NCBI RefSeq assembly: GCF_024220175.1
Contig: NZ_CP098502.1
Coordinates: forward strand, 4,778,514-4,842,513
Source of the DNA: Paraconexibacter antarcticus
Lineage (GTDB): Bacteria > Actinomycetota > Thermoleophilia > Solirubrobacterales > Solirubrobacteraceae
Length of the DNA stretch: 64,000 nucleotides
Reading direction: 5' to 3'
The translations under genes were made by a program, and so were the position numbers. The notes beneath the pieces were generated by a model. The model was not told the origin of the DNA. It saw only the letters and a list, made by a program, of their open reading frames with translations, and did not search any database. Of the stretch, positions 50,736 to 58,521 are shown piece after piece; the first letter of the stretch is position 1, and each line of letters begins with the position of its first letter.

Positions 50736-51488
50736 ATGAGCGAGGCATTTGGGGAAGCGGCTTGGCGCTCGGCGACGAAGGTCGGTCGGTGGGGTGCGCT
50801 TGCGTACATCCCGGCGATCGTGCTCGTGGCGGGGATCCGGGCGGTCACGGGCGCCGATCTGGCCCACCGCTGGGCGACGAGCCCGAGCCTTGTCGACCAC
50901 GGACGGGTGTGGACGCTGTTCACCAGCGCCTTGGTGCTCGATCGGGTCCAGGGCCTGCAGCTGATCCTCGCGATCGCGCTCACCTGGGCGCTGCTGTTCC
51001 GGCACGGGCCCGGCGCGCTGTGGTCCGCGCTGCTGCTCGGCCACGTGGGGTCGACGCTGATCGCCTACGCGGGCAGTGGGGTCCTGTGGGAGACGGGGTC
51101 GCGGCTGCCCCACGCCTACGTCAACCCCGACTTCGGGATCTCGTGCGTCTGGATCACGATCCTCGCGATGCTCGCCACCGACGTCGTCCTCACGCTTCGA
51201 CCCCGACGACAGGCCTGGGTCGCCACGCTGGTGATCATGATCGCCTACACGGCTCTGGCGATCGCGGGCGACAGCACGATCGCCGAGGCCGAGCACACGC
51301 TCGCGGTCACCGCCGGCATCGCGGCGATGCTGTGGACCCGCCGCGGCCTCATGGCCGGCGGCGCCGGGCGGCTCGGACATCGGGCCGCGACCCGCATCCG
51401 TCGCGGGCCGCACCGAGCGCCGGCCGCGGCCCCGGCTGCGGCGGTCACGGCATCCCGGACGACCGGCGAGCAGGACCTCAGCCTTTGA
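50736..51488 (+). CDS. Rhomboid-like polytopic membrane protein
   Basis: 250 residues, six to seven membrane helices. Loop 1 HRWATSPSLVDHGRVWTLFTSALV resembles rhomboid L1; NPDFGISCVWITILAML carries a G-x-S motif and AEAEHTLAVTAGIAAML a later His, a possible Ser/His pair. The C-terminal 50 residues are Ala/Arg-rich and cytosolic. Protease activity is uncertain because the GxSG is not canonical. Confidence 0.65.
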   Translation: MSEAFGEAAWRSATKVGRWGALAYIPAIVLVAGIRAVTGADLAHRWATSPSLVDHGRVWTLFTSALVLDRVQGLQLILAIALTWALLFRHGPGALWSALLLGHVGSTLIAYAGSGVLWETGSRLPHAYVNPDFGISCVWITILAMLATDVVLTLRPRRQAWVATLVIMIAYTALAIAGDSTIAEAEHTLAVTAGIAAMLWTRRGLMAGGAGRLGHRAATRIRRGPHRAPAAAPAAAVTASRTTGEQDLSL

Positions 51489-51609
51489 CCCGGCCCCGTC
51501 CGGGAGAAGCGGGCGGCCCAAGCGCGTGATGCGCAGTGGGCCCTGGCACGCCCGCGGGGGACTCGGACGCGGGGTCGACGGAGCGCACTCCCGCGAGGGT
51601 GGCGCAGGA

Positions 51610-51816
51610 TCATCCGGTGGCGGTCAGCAGGCAGGCGCGCGTCGCCTGCGCGCGAGCGATCAGCGCATCGACCTCGGGGAGCTTGCGCTCGGCGAGGTCG
51701 CGAACTGACGTGAACGCCGGTGCGTCGGGGTCGGCGCCCTGAAGCAGCACCCGTGCCTCGTCGAAGGTGAAGCCCGCGCGCTTGGCCACGTCGAGGACCT
51801 CCAGGCGCTTGACCAC
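51610..51816 (-). pseudogene. MerR-family regulator fragment
   Basis: RLEVLDVAKRAGFTFDEARVLL then RDLAERKLPEVDALIARAQA is the effector/dimerisation half of a MerR regulator (normally RLRFIxxAxxxGFSLDEIxxLL). The N-terminal winged helix is absent; upstream frames do not contain it, and the Cys-containing C-end is lost. A GTG at 51816 could still start translation. The area 51831-52012 holds no gene. Confidence 0.65.
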
Positions 51817-52012
51817 GGGTCCGGCCGAAGCGCTCCTATGTGCCGGCGCCAGCGAGGAGAATCATCGCGATCTCGGTTTCTCATACTTTCCATTCGAGCC
51901 GGGAGTGAATGGTCTCCGACTGCGCCGATCGCTACGGTTCGACCCGGTGCGCCGGCGCACGCGCCGGGGGCGAGGCCGGTGGGCGGTGGGCGGTTTCGGG
52001 TAGGGCACGGTC

Positions 52013-52732
52013 ATGCCGACGACCGCCACCGAATCACCCGCGCCCGGGATCGTCGTGTTCGACGTCAACGGCACGCTCTCGGATCTCAGCGGACTGTCAC
52101 GACGGCTCGAGCAGCTCGGCGGACGAGGTGAGCTCATCGGCGCGATGTTCACTGCGACCCTCCGGGACGGCTTCGCCCTCACCGCGTCCGGCGCCCTGGC
52201 GGACTTCGCCGACATCGCCGTCCCGACGCTCGCCGCGATGCTCGAAGGCTCCGACGGGCTCACGCTCGGCGCGCAGACCGCGGCCGAGCTCGTCGTGGCC
52301 GGGATGTCGGAGCTGGACCTGCACCCCGACATCGGCCCCGGGATGCGGCAGCTCGCGCAGGCCGGCGTGCGGATCCTCACCCTCAGCAACGGCGCCGCGC
52401 GCGTCGCCGAGTCGCTGCTGGAACGCGCCGGGCTCCGGGACCTCGTCGAGCGCTGCCTGTCAGTGAGCGACGCCGGGCACTGGAAGCCCGACCCCCGGGC
52501 CTACGCGTACGCCCTCGAGCGGGCTGGCGCCAAACCCCATGACGTAGCGCTCGTCGCTGTGCATCCGTGGGACATCGACGGCGCCCGCCGCGCGGGCCTT
52601 CGCACCGGCTGGATCTCCCGCGACGCCCGCCCCTACCCCCCGTTCTTCCTTCCCCCGGACACGACCGGCCGGGGACTTGACGAGCTCGCCGCAGCGTGGA
52701 CCACCACGCCGCCGCCGGCGGACGGTGCCTGA
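52013..52732 (+). CDS. HAD-superfamily hydrolase, haloacid dehalogenase type II
   Basis: 239 residues. Nucleophile D17 in IVVFDVNGTLSDLS, motif II TLSNGAARVAESLLE, motif III Lys in HWKPDPRAYAYALE and motif IV in HPWDIDGARRAGLRTGWI. The VFDVNGTL variant and the cap length match (S)-2-haloacid dehalogenases, so C-halogen cleavage is likely but substrate is unknown. A truncated homologous fragment lies in the mobile island (38165-38300). Confidence 0.9.
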   Translation: MPTTATESPAPGIVVFDVNGTLSDLSGLSRRLEQLGGRGELIGAMFTATLRDGFALTASGALADFADIAVPTLAAMLEGSDGLTLGAQTAAELVVAGMSELDLHPDIGPGMRQLAQAGVRILTLSNGAARVAESLLERAGLRDLVERCLSVSDAGHWKPDPRAYAYALERAGAKPHDVALVAVHPWDIDGARRAGLRTGWISRDARPYPPFFLPPDTTGRGLDELAAAWTTTPPPADGA

Positions 52733-52798
52733 AGCTTCGTCGGTGAGGTGCCATACGCCACGGCATTCCGGGTTCGCCCGGCCCGTGCCCTTCCAGGT

Positions 52799-53377
52799 CT
52801 ACGCAGGCCGTGCCGCGTCGTCGCGAGCGCGCCATAGCCCGAACGCGCCGCCGAAAAGGTTGCCCGCTCCGACGAACGCGAGGGCGATCGCGTAGGTCGT
52901 GGCGTCGTCCAGGGTGTCTGGCGCGCGTGGAGTCAAGGCCAGCGTGAGCCCGCCGAGGGCGACCGTCGCGGCGAGCCCGGTCTCGCTGATGAGAAACCCG
53001 CGGGTGCGCAGCGCGGCCGCGACCACGCCGGCAAGTCCGGCACCGACCAGATAGGCACCGGCAGTATCGATCTCGGCCGGTCGGATCTCTCCCATGTACG
53101 CCACGGCCAGGCCCCAGCCGGTGAGGCCGAGCGCGGTCGCCCAGTACCCGCCGCGCGGCCCGTCGATGGTGGCCGCGAGAAGGTAGGTGACGCCGAGGAT
53201 CAGGGGTGTCCAGTAGAACGGGATCCGGTCGGCTCCGGCCGTGGCCGCCAGGGTTGCCGCGCCGCCGGTCAGCACAAGGCCCTGGAAGACGCGGTTGCCG
53301 GCGGTGCGCACGGGCGCGAGGCTTTTCGGGTGTGGAGGCACGCCCGCTTGGACCATCGCGCCGACGAAGCGGTTCAT
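52799..53377 (-). CDS. Hypothetical membrane protein
   Basis: 192 residues, about six hydrophobic helices (FYWTPLILGVTYLLAATI, GLTGWGLAVAYMGEI, AYLVGAGLAGVVAAAL, GLAATVALGGLTLAL, ATTYAIALAFVGAGNLFGGAF). No functional motif. Convergent with the HAD gene. Confidence 0.7.
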   Translation of the reverse strand: MNRFVGAMVQAGVPPHPKSLAPVRTAGNRVFQGLVLTGGAATLAATAGADRIPFYWTPLILGVTYLLAATIDGPRGGYWATALGLTGWGLAVAYMGEIRPAEIDTAGAYLVGAGLAGVVAAALRTRGFLISETGLAATVALGGLTLALTPRAPDTLDDATTYAIALAFVGAGNLFGGAFGLWRARDDAARPA

Positions 53378-53480
53378 CCGGGTGACGATCGAAGCCCGGG
53401 GCGGGCGTTGAGAGCAGCTTCAGTTGGGCAGGTCACCGAGCCCCACGGATGCCGGCCTCCTGCAGGGCCGCCGCGGTTCT

Positions 53481-53506
53481 GAACCGTTTCCCGGCCGTCG
53501 GTGTCC
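53481..53506 (+). promoter_or_regulatory. ECF-type promoter A (TVP38-like gene)
   Basis: GAACCGTTT (53481-53489), 13 bp, GTCC (53503-53506); GTG 53515 follows after 8 nt. Member of a set of six (see findings). Confidence 0.7.
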
Positions 53507-53514
53507 AACGATGG

Positions 53515-54096
53515 GTGGCTGACGCGCTGAGACACGCTGTTGAGTCGACCGGCCCGTTCGGGCCGCTCGTGTTCGTCATCGCCTATGCCCTGCTCACCGT
53601 GGCGCTGGTGCCGGGCACGATCCCGTCGCTGGCTGCGGGCGTGTTGTTCGGCCCGGTCTGGGGGTCGTTGTTGACGATCACGGGAGCGACCGCAGGTGCG
53701 CTCGCCGCGTTCGAGCTCGCTCGACGCGTCGGGCGCGAACGTACGCGACGTGTGGTCGGAGCACGCGTCGTCGGCGCAGATAACTGGCTGCAGAGTCGCG
53801 GCCTTTCGGGTGTGATCGCCCTGCGTTTGGTACCGATGGTGCCGTTCAACGTCCTGAACTACGCGTTCGGGGTCTCGTCCGTACGACGGCGCGACCATGC
53901 GCTCGGGACTGCGGTCGGGATCGTTCCCGGTACGGTCGCGTTCGTGGTGCTCGGGAGCTCGCTCGGGCGGCCCGGTTCGGCTGGCTTTGTCGTTTCGCTG
54001 GCCGTCGTGGCAGTACTGATCCTGGCGTCGGTCGTCCGCGCTCGTCGTCGAGGGGTGCCTGCTTTGGTCGGCGATCAGGCTCAGCCGCCGGCGTAG
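53515..54096 (+). CDS. TVP38/TMEM64 (DedA-like) membrane protein
   Basis: 193 residues. Core motif VIAYALLTVALVPGTIPSLAAGVLFGPVWGSLLTITGATAGALAAFELARRVGRE and the re-entrant loop part IALRLVPMVPFNVLNYAFGVSSVRRRDHALGTAVGIVPGTVAFVVLG are diagnostic. Such proteins act in lipid scrambling/undecaprenyl-phosphate flipping or are found with mercuric-reductase-like genes. An in-frame ATG at 53449 exists, but the ECF-type promoter at 53481-53506 lies downstream of it, so GTG 53515 (leaderless) is chosen. Its end overlaps the convergent anti-sigma gene by 16 bp. Confidence 0.85.
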   Translation: MADALRHAVESTGPFGPLVFVIAYALLTVALVPGTIPSLAAGVLFGPVWGSLLTITGATAGALAAFELARRVGRERTRRVVGARVVGADNWLQSRGLSGVIALRLVPMVPFNVLNYAFGVSSVRRRDHALGTAVGIVPGTVAFVVLGSSLGRPGSAGFVVSLAVVAVLILASVVRARRRGVPALVGDQAQPPA

Positions 54097-54389
54097 CCGG
54101 TGTCACGGCCGGTGTCGCGTGCAGGCTCGTCGCGCAATCGCGCGAGCACGCTCTCGCTGACGCCCGGGAGGCTCGAGCTGGGGCCGTCGCGGAGCGTGCG
54201 CAGCGCCGCCACCGTGCGCCGTAGACTCGCGAGAAGCCGCATGCACGGCGGGCACGCGTGCGCGTGGTGCTCGACGCGCTCGCGGCTGTGCGCATCAAGT
54301 TCGTCCTCGAGGTAGTTCGAGGCCTGCGCGCGCGTGAACCGGTGATCGCCGGCAAATCGCAGCGGGTGCAGCAGCGCTTCTCGCATCAT
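54081..54389 (-). CDS. Zinc-finger anti-sigma factor
   Basis: 102 residues: NYLEDELDAHSRERVEHHAHACPPCMRLLASLRRT has the H-x3-C-x2-C motif of ZAS anti-sigma domains. No membrane helix, so a soluble redox- or metal-responsive type. ATG 54389 overlaps the sigma-factor stop (ATGA); it presumably binds that sigma factor. Confidence 0.85.
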   Translation of the reverse strand: MMREALLHPLRFAGDHRFTRAQASNYLEDELDAHSRERVEHHAHACPPCMRLLASLRRTVAALRTLRDGPSSSLPGVSESVLARLRDEPARDTGRDTGYAGG

Positions 54390-54967
54390 GGGTGGTCGTC
54401 CTCGGGGAGATATTCGCGGATCGCCGAACGGACCTCCAGCCGCGCCCGGTGCAGTCGGCTCTTGAAGGCCGCCTCGCCGATCCCGAGGATGTCTGCCGCC
54501 TGCGTGGTGCTCAGACCCTCGACGTCGCGCAGCACCAGCGGCGCCCGGTAGTCGGGCTTCAGGTCGCGAACTGCCTGCTCGAGCACTCGGCGCAGGTCAC
54601 CGTGCTGGACGGACTGCGCCGGTCCAGGCCGGTCGTCGGCCGGATCGACCTGGTCATCGAGCCGGACGACCGGGCCGCGTTTGCGGTTGCGCGCCGTGCG
54701 GCGACTCGCTTCGTTGACGCCGATCCGGTACAGCCAGGTGAAGAACTGGCTGTCCCCGTTGAACTTGTCGATCGCCCGCCACGCGCGAAGGAACGTCTCC
54801 TGGATGACCTCCTCAGCGTCGTGGTCGTCGTCGACAAGGCGCCGCACGACGGCGTGCAGGCGGTCGGCGTACATGCGTACGAGACCCTCGAACGCGATCC
54901 GATCTCCGGCACGGGCGCGATCGACGAGCACCTGATCATCGCTGTCAGGCCCCGCGACAGCAGTCAT
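54386..54967 (-). CDS. ECF-type RNA polymerase sigma factor
   Basis: 193 residues. Region 2: FEGLVRMYADRLHAVVRRLVDDDHDAEEVIQETFLRAWRAIDKF; region 4: LKPDYRAPLVLRDVEGLSTTQAADILGIGEAAFKSRLHRARLEVRSAI. It lies between two zinc-finger genes, is co-transcribed with both, and is the likely reader of the GAAYCKTTY-N13-GTCY promoters nearby, one of which drives its own operon. Confidence 0.95.
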   Translation of the reverse strand: MTAVAGPDSDDQVLVDRARAGDRIAFEGLVRMYADRLHAVVRRLVDDDHDAEEVIQETFLRAWRAIDKFNGDSQFFTWLYRIGVNEASRRTARNRKRGPVVRLDDQVDPADDRPGPAQSVQHGDLRRVLEQAVRDLKPDYRAPLVLRDVEGLSTTQAADILGIGEAAFKSRLHRARLEVRSAIREYLPEDDHP

Positions 54968-55026
54968 GGGCGACGTCCGGGCACGCCGTTCAGCTTGCCA
55001 GGAAACCTCGGACGGACCCGCCACCG

Positions 55027-55311
55027 TCACCGCGGGGGCTCGCAGCTGCAAGCGTCGTCGCTGCGCTCGGCGCGCAGCCGCTCGAGCACGCTGGGAACGA
55101 CCGACGGCCCGTCGGGGGGCGACTGGCCGATCAGGCGCATGACGGCACGGACCCGGATCAGGCCGCGGAGCATCGGGCCGCACTCGGGGCACTCGTCGAC
55201 ATGACGAGCGAACCGCGCCCGCTGTCGCAGGCTGAGCTCCTCGTCCATCGCGGCCGGCATCAGCCGCTGCGCGTAGCGATGGTCCCGGTGCGTGCGACCC
55301 CAACTGCTCAC
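55027..55311 (-). CDS. Zinc-finger (anti-sigma-like) protein, first gene of the sigma operon
   Basis: 94 residues: QRARFARHVDECPECGPMLRGLIRVRAVMRLIG with H-x3-C-x2-C, plus a C-terminal CSC. Soluble. GTG 55311 follows 8 nt after the -10 GTCT of promoter C, so the message is leaderless. Either a second anti-sigma factor or a redox-sensing partner. Confidence 0.8.
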   Translation of the reverse strand: MSSWGRTHRDHRYAQRLMPAAMDEELSLRQRARFARHVDECPECGPMLRGLIRVRAVMRLIGQSPPDGPSVVPSVLERLRAERSDDACSCEPPR

Positions 55312-55319
55312 GAGCGGTC

Positions 55320-55345
55320 AGACCCCCGCCCGATCCGAAAGATTC
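55320..55345 (-). promoter_or_regulatory. ECF-type promoter C (zinc-finger/sigma/anti-sigma operon)
   Basis: Minus strand GAATCTTTC (55345-55337), 13 bp, GTCT (55323-55320); GTG 55311 after 8 nt. Variant at two -35 positions. Indicates autoregulation. Confidence 0.65.
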
Positions 55346-55355
55346 AGCCGCCCGG

Positions 55356-55381
55356 GAACCGTTCGGTGCCGCTGGAGGTCA
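55356..55381 (+). promoter_or_regulatory. ECF-type promoter B (radical SAM operon)
   Basis: GAACCGTTC (55356-55364), 13 bp, GTCA (55378-55381); ATG 55391 of a 19-codon leader ORF after 9 nt. Divergent from promoter C, with only 10 bp between them. Confidence 0.7.
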
Positions 55382-55390
55382 GACCGCCCG

Positions 55391-55450
55391 ATGGTGACCC
55401 CTTCCCGTGGCGGTGCTCGGCACGCCCTGATCGCGGAGCGCCGGCGATGA
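55391..55450 (+). CDS. 19-residue leader ORF coupled to the radical SAM gene
   Basis: ATG 55391 to TGA 55448-55450, encoding MVTPSRGGARHALIAERRR. The stop overlaps the radical SAM start (ATGA at 55447-55450). Position 9 nt after the promoter box implies a leaderless transcript beginning at this ATG. Probably serves to bring ribosomes to the main gene, which has no clear ribosome site; a regulatory (attenuation) role is possible. Confidence 0.45.
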   Translation: MVTPSRGGARHALIAERRR

Positions 55451-56844
55451 GGCCTTCGATCACCGCACTCCTACGCCGCGCCAGCGAGCAGTGGCAACGC
55501 ACTCGGCCTGTCCACCCTGACACCGACGCCGCGCTGAAGCGTCGGTGGCACGACCTGCCCGACGCGGCGCGCACCGACGCACAGCTGCTGGGCCGGCGCA
55601 CCGTCGGCTGCGAGGGCACCCACGGCGTCTTCCCGCGCTGCAACCTCGCATGCACCCCGTGCTATCACGCCAAGGAGGCCCAGCGTGTGCGGACCGACGG
55701 CGACCACACCGTTGCGCAGGTCGACGCGCAGATGGGCTACCTGCGTTCGGTCCGCGGGACCGGTCAGCACGCGCAGCTGATCGGCGGCGAGGTCTCCTTG
55801 CTGTCGGCCGAGGACCATGCGCGGACGCTCGAGGTCATGCGCGCGCACGGGCGCAAGCCGATCAGCATGACCCACGGCGACTTCGACTACCACTATCTGC
55901 AGAGCCTTGCCTTGCGCCCGGACGGCGGTCGGCGCTTCGCCTCGCTGCGGATGGCCGGTCACTTCGATTCGCTGATGCTCGGCCGTCGCGCCGTCCCGCG
56001 CCCGCAGGGCGAGGGCGAACTGCACGGCGAGCGCCGGCGGTTCGTGGCGATGTTCGAGCGTCTGGCCGCGGAGCACAGCGTCGCCTTCGACCTGGCGCAC
56101 AACATGACGGTCACCCCCGGCAACGTGGGTGAGGTCGCCGAGGTGACGCGCGCGGTCATGGGCATGGGCTACGGGATGGCGTCCTTCCAGCCAGCGGCAC
56201 ACGTGGGCAATCCCGCGCGCTGGCGCGAGGACTACCGCCCACTGGACATCGACGCGGTGTGGGAGCAGATCGAGGCCGGCGCCGGGACCCAGCTGCCGTG
56301 GGCGCACCTGCAGATGGGCGACCCGCGGTGCAACCGCTCCGCGTACGGCCTCATCGCGGACGGGCGCTGGTTCGCCTGGCTGGAGGACCGCGACGCGCGC
56401 GACCTGCGCGCCCGCGACCTGTTCCTGGCCGCGTTCGGCGGGACGGACTTCGACCGTCCACCCGTTGTGCGCACCGCCGCGATCCTGCGCGTCGCATCAC
56501 GACACCCCGCCATCGTCCCCGCCGCCGCGGGCTGGGCATTGCGCTTCACGCGTCGCGTCGGCCTCAGACGGCTGCTGCGGGGCCGGCCGCGCGCGATGAC
56601 GTTCGTCGTGCACGCGTTCATGGACGCCGACGTCGTGCGGCCCGCGTGGGAGGCGATGCAGCGAGGGGAAGTCGCCGAGGACCCGGAGACCCGTGCCGCA
56701 CAGGAGCGTCTGCAGGCATGCTCCTATGTCATGGCCCACCCGCAGGAGAACCGCACCGTGCCCGCCTGCGTGCAGCACTCGGTCCTCGACCCGGAGGAGA
56801 ACACCGAGCTGTTGCAGCTGCTGCCGATGCACGCCGGCGCATGA
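55447..56844 (+). CDS. Radical SAM protein of unknown reaction
   Basis: 465 residues. [4Fe-4S] motif C-x3-C-x2-C in VFPRCNLACTPCYHAKEA near residue 60, SAM-site elements GGEVSLLSAEDHARTLEVMRAHG and a long barrel part (HNMTVTPGNVGEVAEVTRAVMGMGYGMASFQPAAH). The C-terminal 130 residues add a hydrophobic/basic helix region (PAIVPAAAGWALRFTRRVGLRRLLRGRPRAMTF), suggesting membrane contact. Co-translated (ATGA) with a CDP-alcohol phosphotransferase, so a lipid or headgroup is a plausible substrate. Not a recognised subclass. Confidence 0.85.
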   Translation: MRPSITALLRRASEQWQRTRPVHPDTDAALKRRWHDLPDAARTDAQLLGRRTVGCEGTHGVFPRCNLACTPCYHAKEAQRVRTDGDHTVAQVDAQMGYLRSVRGTGQHAQLIGGEVSLLSAEDHARTLEVMRAHGRKPISMTHGDFDYHYLQSLALRPDGGRRFASLRMAGHFDSLMLGRRAVPRPQGEGELHGERRRFVAMFERLAAEHSVAFDLAHNMTVTPGNVGEVAEVTRAVMGMGYGMASFQPAAHVGNPARWREDYRPLDIDAVWEQIEAGAGTQLPWAHLQMGDPRCNRSAYGLIADGRWFAWLEDRDARDLRARDLFLAAFGGTDFDRPPVVRTAAILRVASRHPAIVPAAAGWALRFTRRVGLRRLLRGRPRAMTFVVHAFMDADVVRPAWEAMQRGEVAEDPETRAAQERLQACSYVMAHPQENRTVPACVQHSVLDPEENTELLQLLPMHAGA

Positions 56845-57659
56845 CGCCCGGTGAGGAATGGATCCGGGTGGAGCTCGCCCGGCTGCAGTCCCGGCGATAC
56901 GCGCCGGTGGCGATCGCCGAGTTCCTCGCCGTATCGCAGCGCCGCGCCGGCGACGTGCGACGCGAGCGACCGCACCTGGGCCGGCGCGCACGCACCTGGG
57001 AGGCCGCGGGCGCGGCAGCCTGGGTCGGCCTGGCGTGCGCCGGGCGCGAGCCCTACCGACGCCGCCTCGTCAGCGGCCTGGCGTGGTGGGCGCTGACGTC
57101 GTTGATGCTCGAGTGGCACCTCGGGATGGTCGAGAGCGAGGACGGCGAGCCGCGCAACCTCGGTCCGGCTGATGCATTGACGCTCGCGCGGGCGTGGCTG
57201 GCGCCGGTGATCGCCGACGACCTCGCCCCGGCAGCGTTGCTCGCCGCGGGGGTCAGCGACGCGCTCGACGGACCGCTCGCGCGCGCGGGCGTGCCCACCC
57301 GTGCCGGCCGCGACCTCGAGGCGCTCGCCGATGCCGCAGTCCACATCGCCGCGCTCCGCTGCGCCTGGCGGCAGGAGCGGATGAGCCGGGCCGTGGTGGG
57401 CGTCGAGATCGTCCGTGTCGCCACCGGGTCTGCCTACGCCGCGTGCGCGTACTTCGTGCAGCTTCGCGCGCCGAACGCGACGGTCATGCGCGCCGGTCGC
57501 GTCGCGGCGCCTGTGCGTGTCGCCGGCCTGATCGCCGCCGGCGCCGGGCGCCGCCGCACCGCCAACGCGCTCCTCGCCGCCGGCTCGCTCGCGAGCCTCG
57601 TGGTCCTCGCTTCCGACTTGTCCAGGGTGATGAACCGTTCGGGACCTGCCGGGGTCTGA
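56841..57659 (+). CDS. CDP-alcohol phosphatidyltransferase-like membrane protein (diverged motif)
   Basis: 272 residues. The catalytic pattern D-x2-D-G-x2-A-R-x8-G-x3-D-x3-D appears as SDALDGPLARAGVPTRAGRDLEALADAA, where the third Asp is Glu. Several membrane helices surround it. The N-terminal 70 residues form an extra, basic soluble part not usual in the family. Makes or exchanges a phospholipid headgroup if active; the D-to-E change leaves this open. ATGA overlap with the radical SAM gene. Confidence 0.8.
   Translation: MTPGEEWIRVELARLQSRRYAPVAIAEFLAVSQRRAGDVRRERPHLGRRARTWEAAGAAAWVGLACAGREPYRRRLVSGLAWWALTSLMLEWHLGMVESEDGEPRNLGPADALTLARAWLAPVIADDLAPAALLAAGVSDALDGPLARAGVPTRAGRDLEALADAAVHIAALRCAWRQERMSRAVVGVEIVRVATGSAYAACAYFVQLRAPNATVMRAGRVAAPVRVAGLIAAGAGRRRTANALLAAGSLASLVVLASDLSRVMNRSGPAGV
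57632..57657 (+). promoter_or_regulatory. ECF-type promoter D (AhpC-like gene), inside the end of the previous gene
   Basis: GAACCGTTC (57632-57640), 13 bp, GTCT (57654-57657); ATG 57667 after 9 nt. Lies in the last codons of the CDP-alcohol phosphotransferase gene, giving a second, internal transcript. Confidence 0.7.
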
Positions 57660-57666
57660 GGCACCG

Positions 57667-58521
57667 ATGACCCAGGCTCACCTGAAGCGCGCCTTCGTCG
57701 CGGTGTACGCGACGGTCAACACCGCGCTGCTGCTCGACGCGCTGCGCCGCCGCCGCGCGGACGGCGCCCTTGGCAGCGCCGGGGCGCTGGCCGCCCACAG
57801 CGCTCCGCTGCTCTTCATGGTGTCGTTGTACACGCGCCGCCAGGGGCGTACGTCTGAGCGGCTTCCGTGGCTGCGCGGCGCGGTGGCCACCGCCACCGTC
57901 CTCTCGCTTGTGGGCGCCGGCGGCCGTCGGCGGCGGCTGTCCGGCACAGCCGGTGCCGCCGTCCTCGGCACCGAGCTCTACGTGCGCTGGTACTCGCGTC
58001 TGGGACGTGCCGAATCGGTCGACCTCGCGGCTGGTGGGCGCCTGCCAGACGATCTCGTCTTCGTCGACCTCGCCGGCGACGCGGTGACTGCCGGCGATCT
58101 TCGCGGCCGGCCGGTGGCGCTGTTCTTCTACCGCGGGAACTGGTGTCCGCTGTGCATGGCGCAGGTGCGCGAGATGGCCGATCGGTGGCGCGAGCTCGAG
58201 ACGCTCGGCGTCGACGTCGTGCTCATCTCGCCGCAGAGCGACGAGCAGACGCGCGAGCTGGCCCGGCGTTTCGACGTGCGCTTCCGCTACCTCACCGACC
58301 CCGACATGTCCGGCGCCCAGCGCCTCGGCCTCGTGCACGAGCGCGGTGTCCCGCTCGGCATTCCCGGCTACGACCCCGACACCGTCTTCCCCACCGTGCT
58401 CGTGCTCGATGCCGAAGGGACGATCGTCTTCAGCGACCAGACCGACAACTACCGCGTGCGCCCCGAGCCCGAGACGATCCTCGCCGCGCTGCGCGGCGCC
58501 ACCGGGTCTGTCCCGGCCTGA
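57667..58521 (+). CDS. AhpC/TSA-type thioredoxin-fold protein with N-terminal membrane part
   Basis: 284 residues. About 110 N-terminal residues with two to three hydrophobic stretches, then a peroxiredoxin-like domain: GDLRGRPVALFFYRGNWCPLCMAQVREMADRW with a C-x2-C active site, VVLISPQSDEQTRELARRFDVRFRYLTDPDM and GTIVFSDQTDNYRVRPEPETIL. Likely a membrane-bound thiol peroxidase or disulphide reductase. Leaderless start at ATG 57667 behind promoter D. Confidence 0.85.
   Translation: MTQAHLKRAFVAVYATVNTALLLDALRRRRADGALGSAGALAAHSAPLLFMVSLYTRRQGRTSERLPWLRGAVATATVLSLVGAGGRRRRLSGTAGAAVLGTELYVRWYSRLGRAESVDLAAGGRLPDDLVFVDLAGDAVTAGDLRGRPVALFFYRGNWCPLCMAQVREMADRWRELETLGVDVVLISPQSDEQTRELARRFDVRFRYLTDPDMSGAQRLGLVHERGVPLGIPGYDPDTVFPTVLVLDAEGTIVFSDQTDNYRVRPEPETILAALRGATGSVPA

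Noticed and set aside
55447..56844. Assigning the radical SAM gene to ArsS, MoaA or tetraether synthase
   Set aside because: Length and the residues around C-x3-C-x2-C do not let me choose any of these; only the superfamily is supported.
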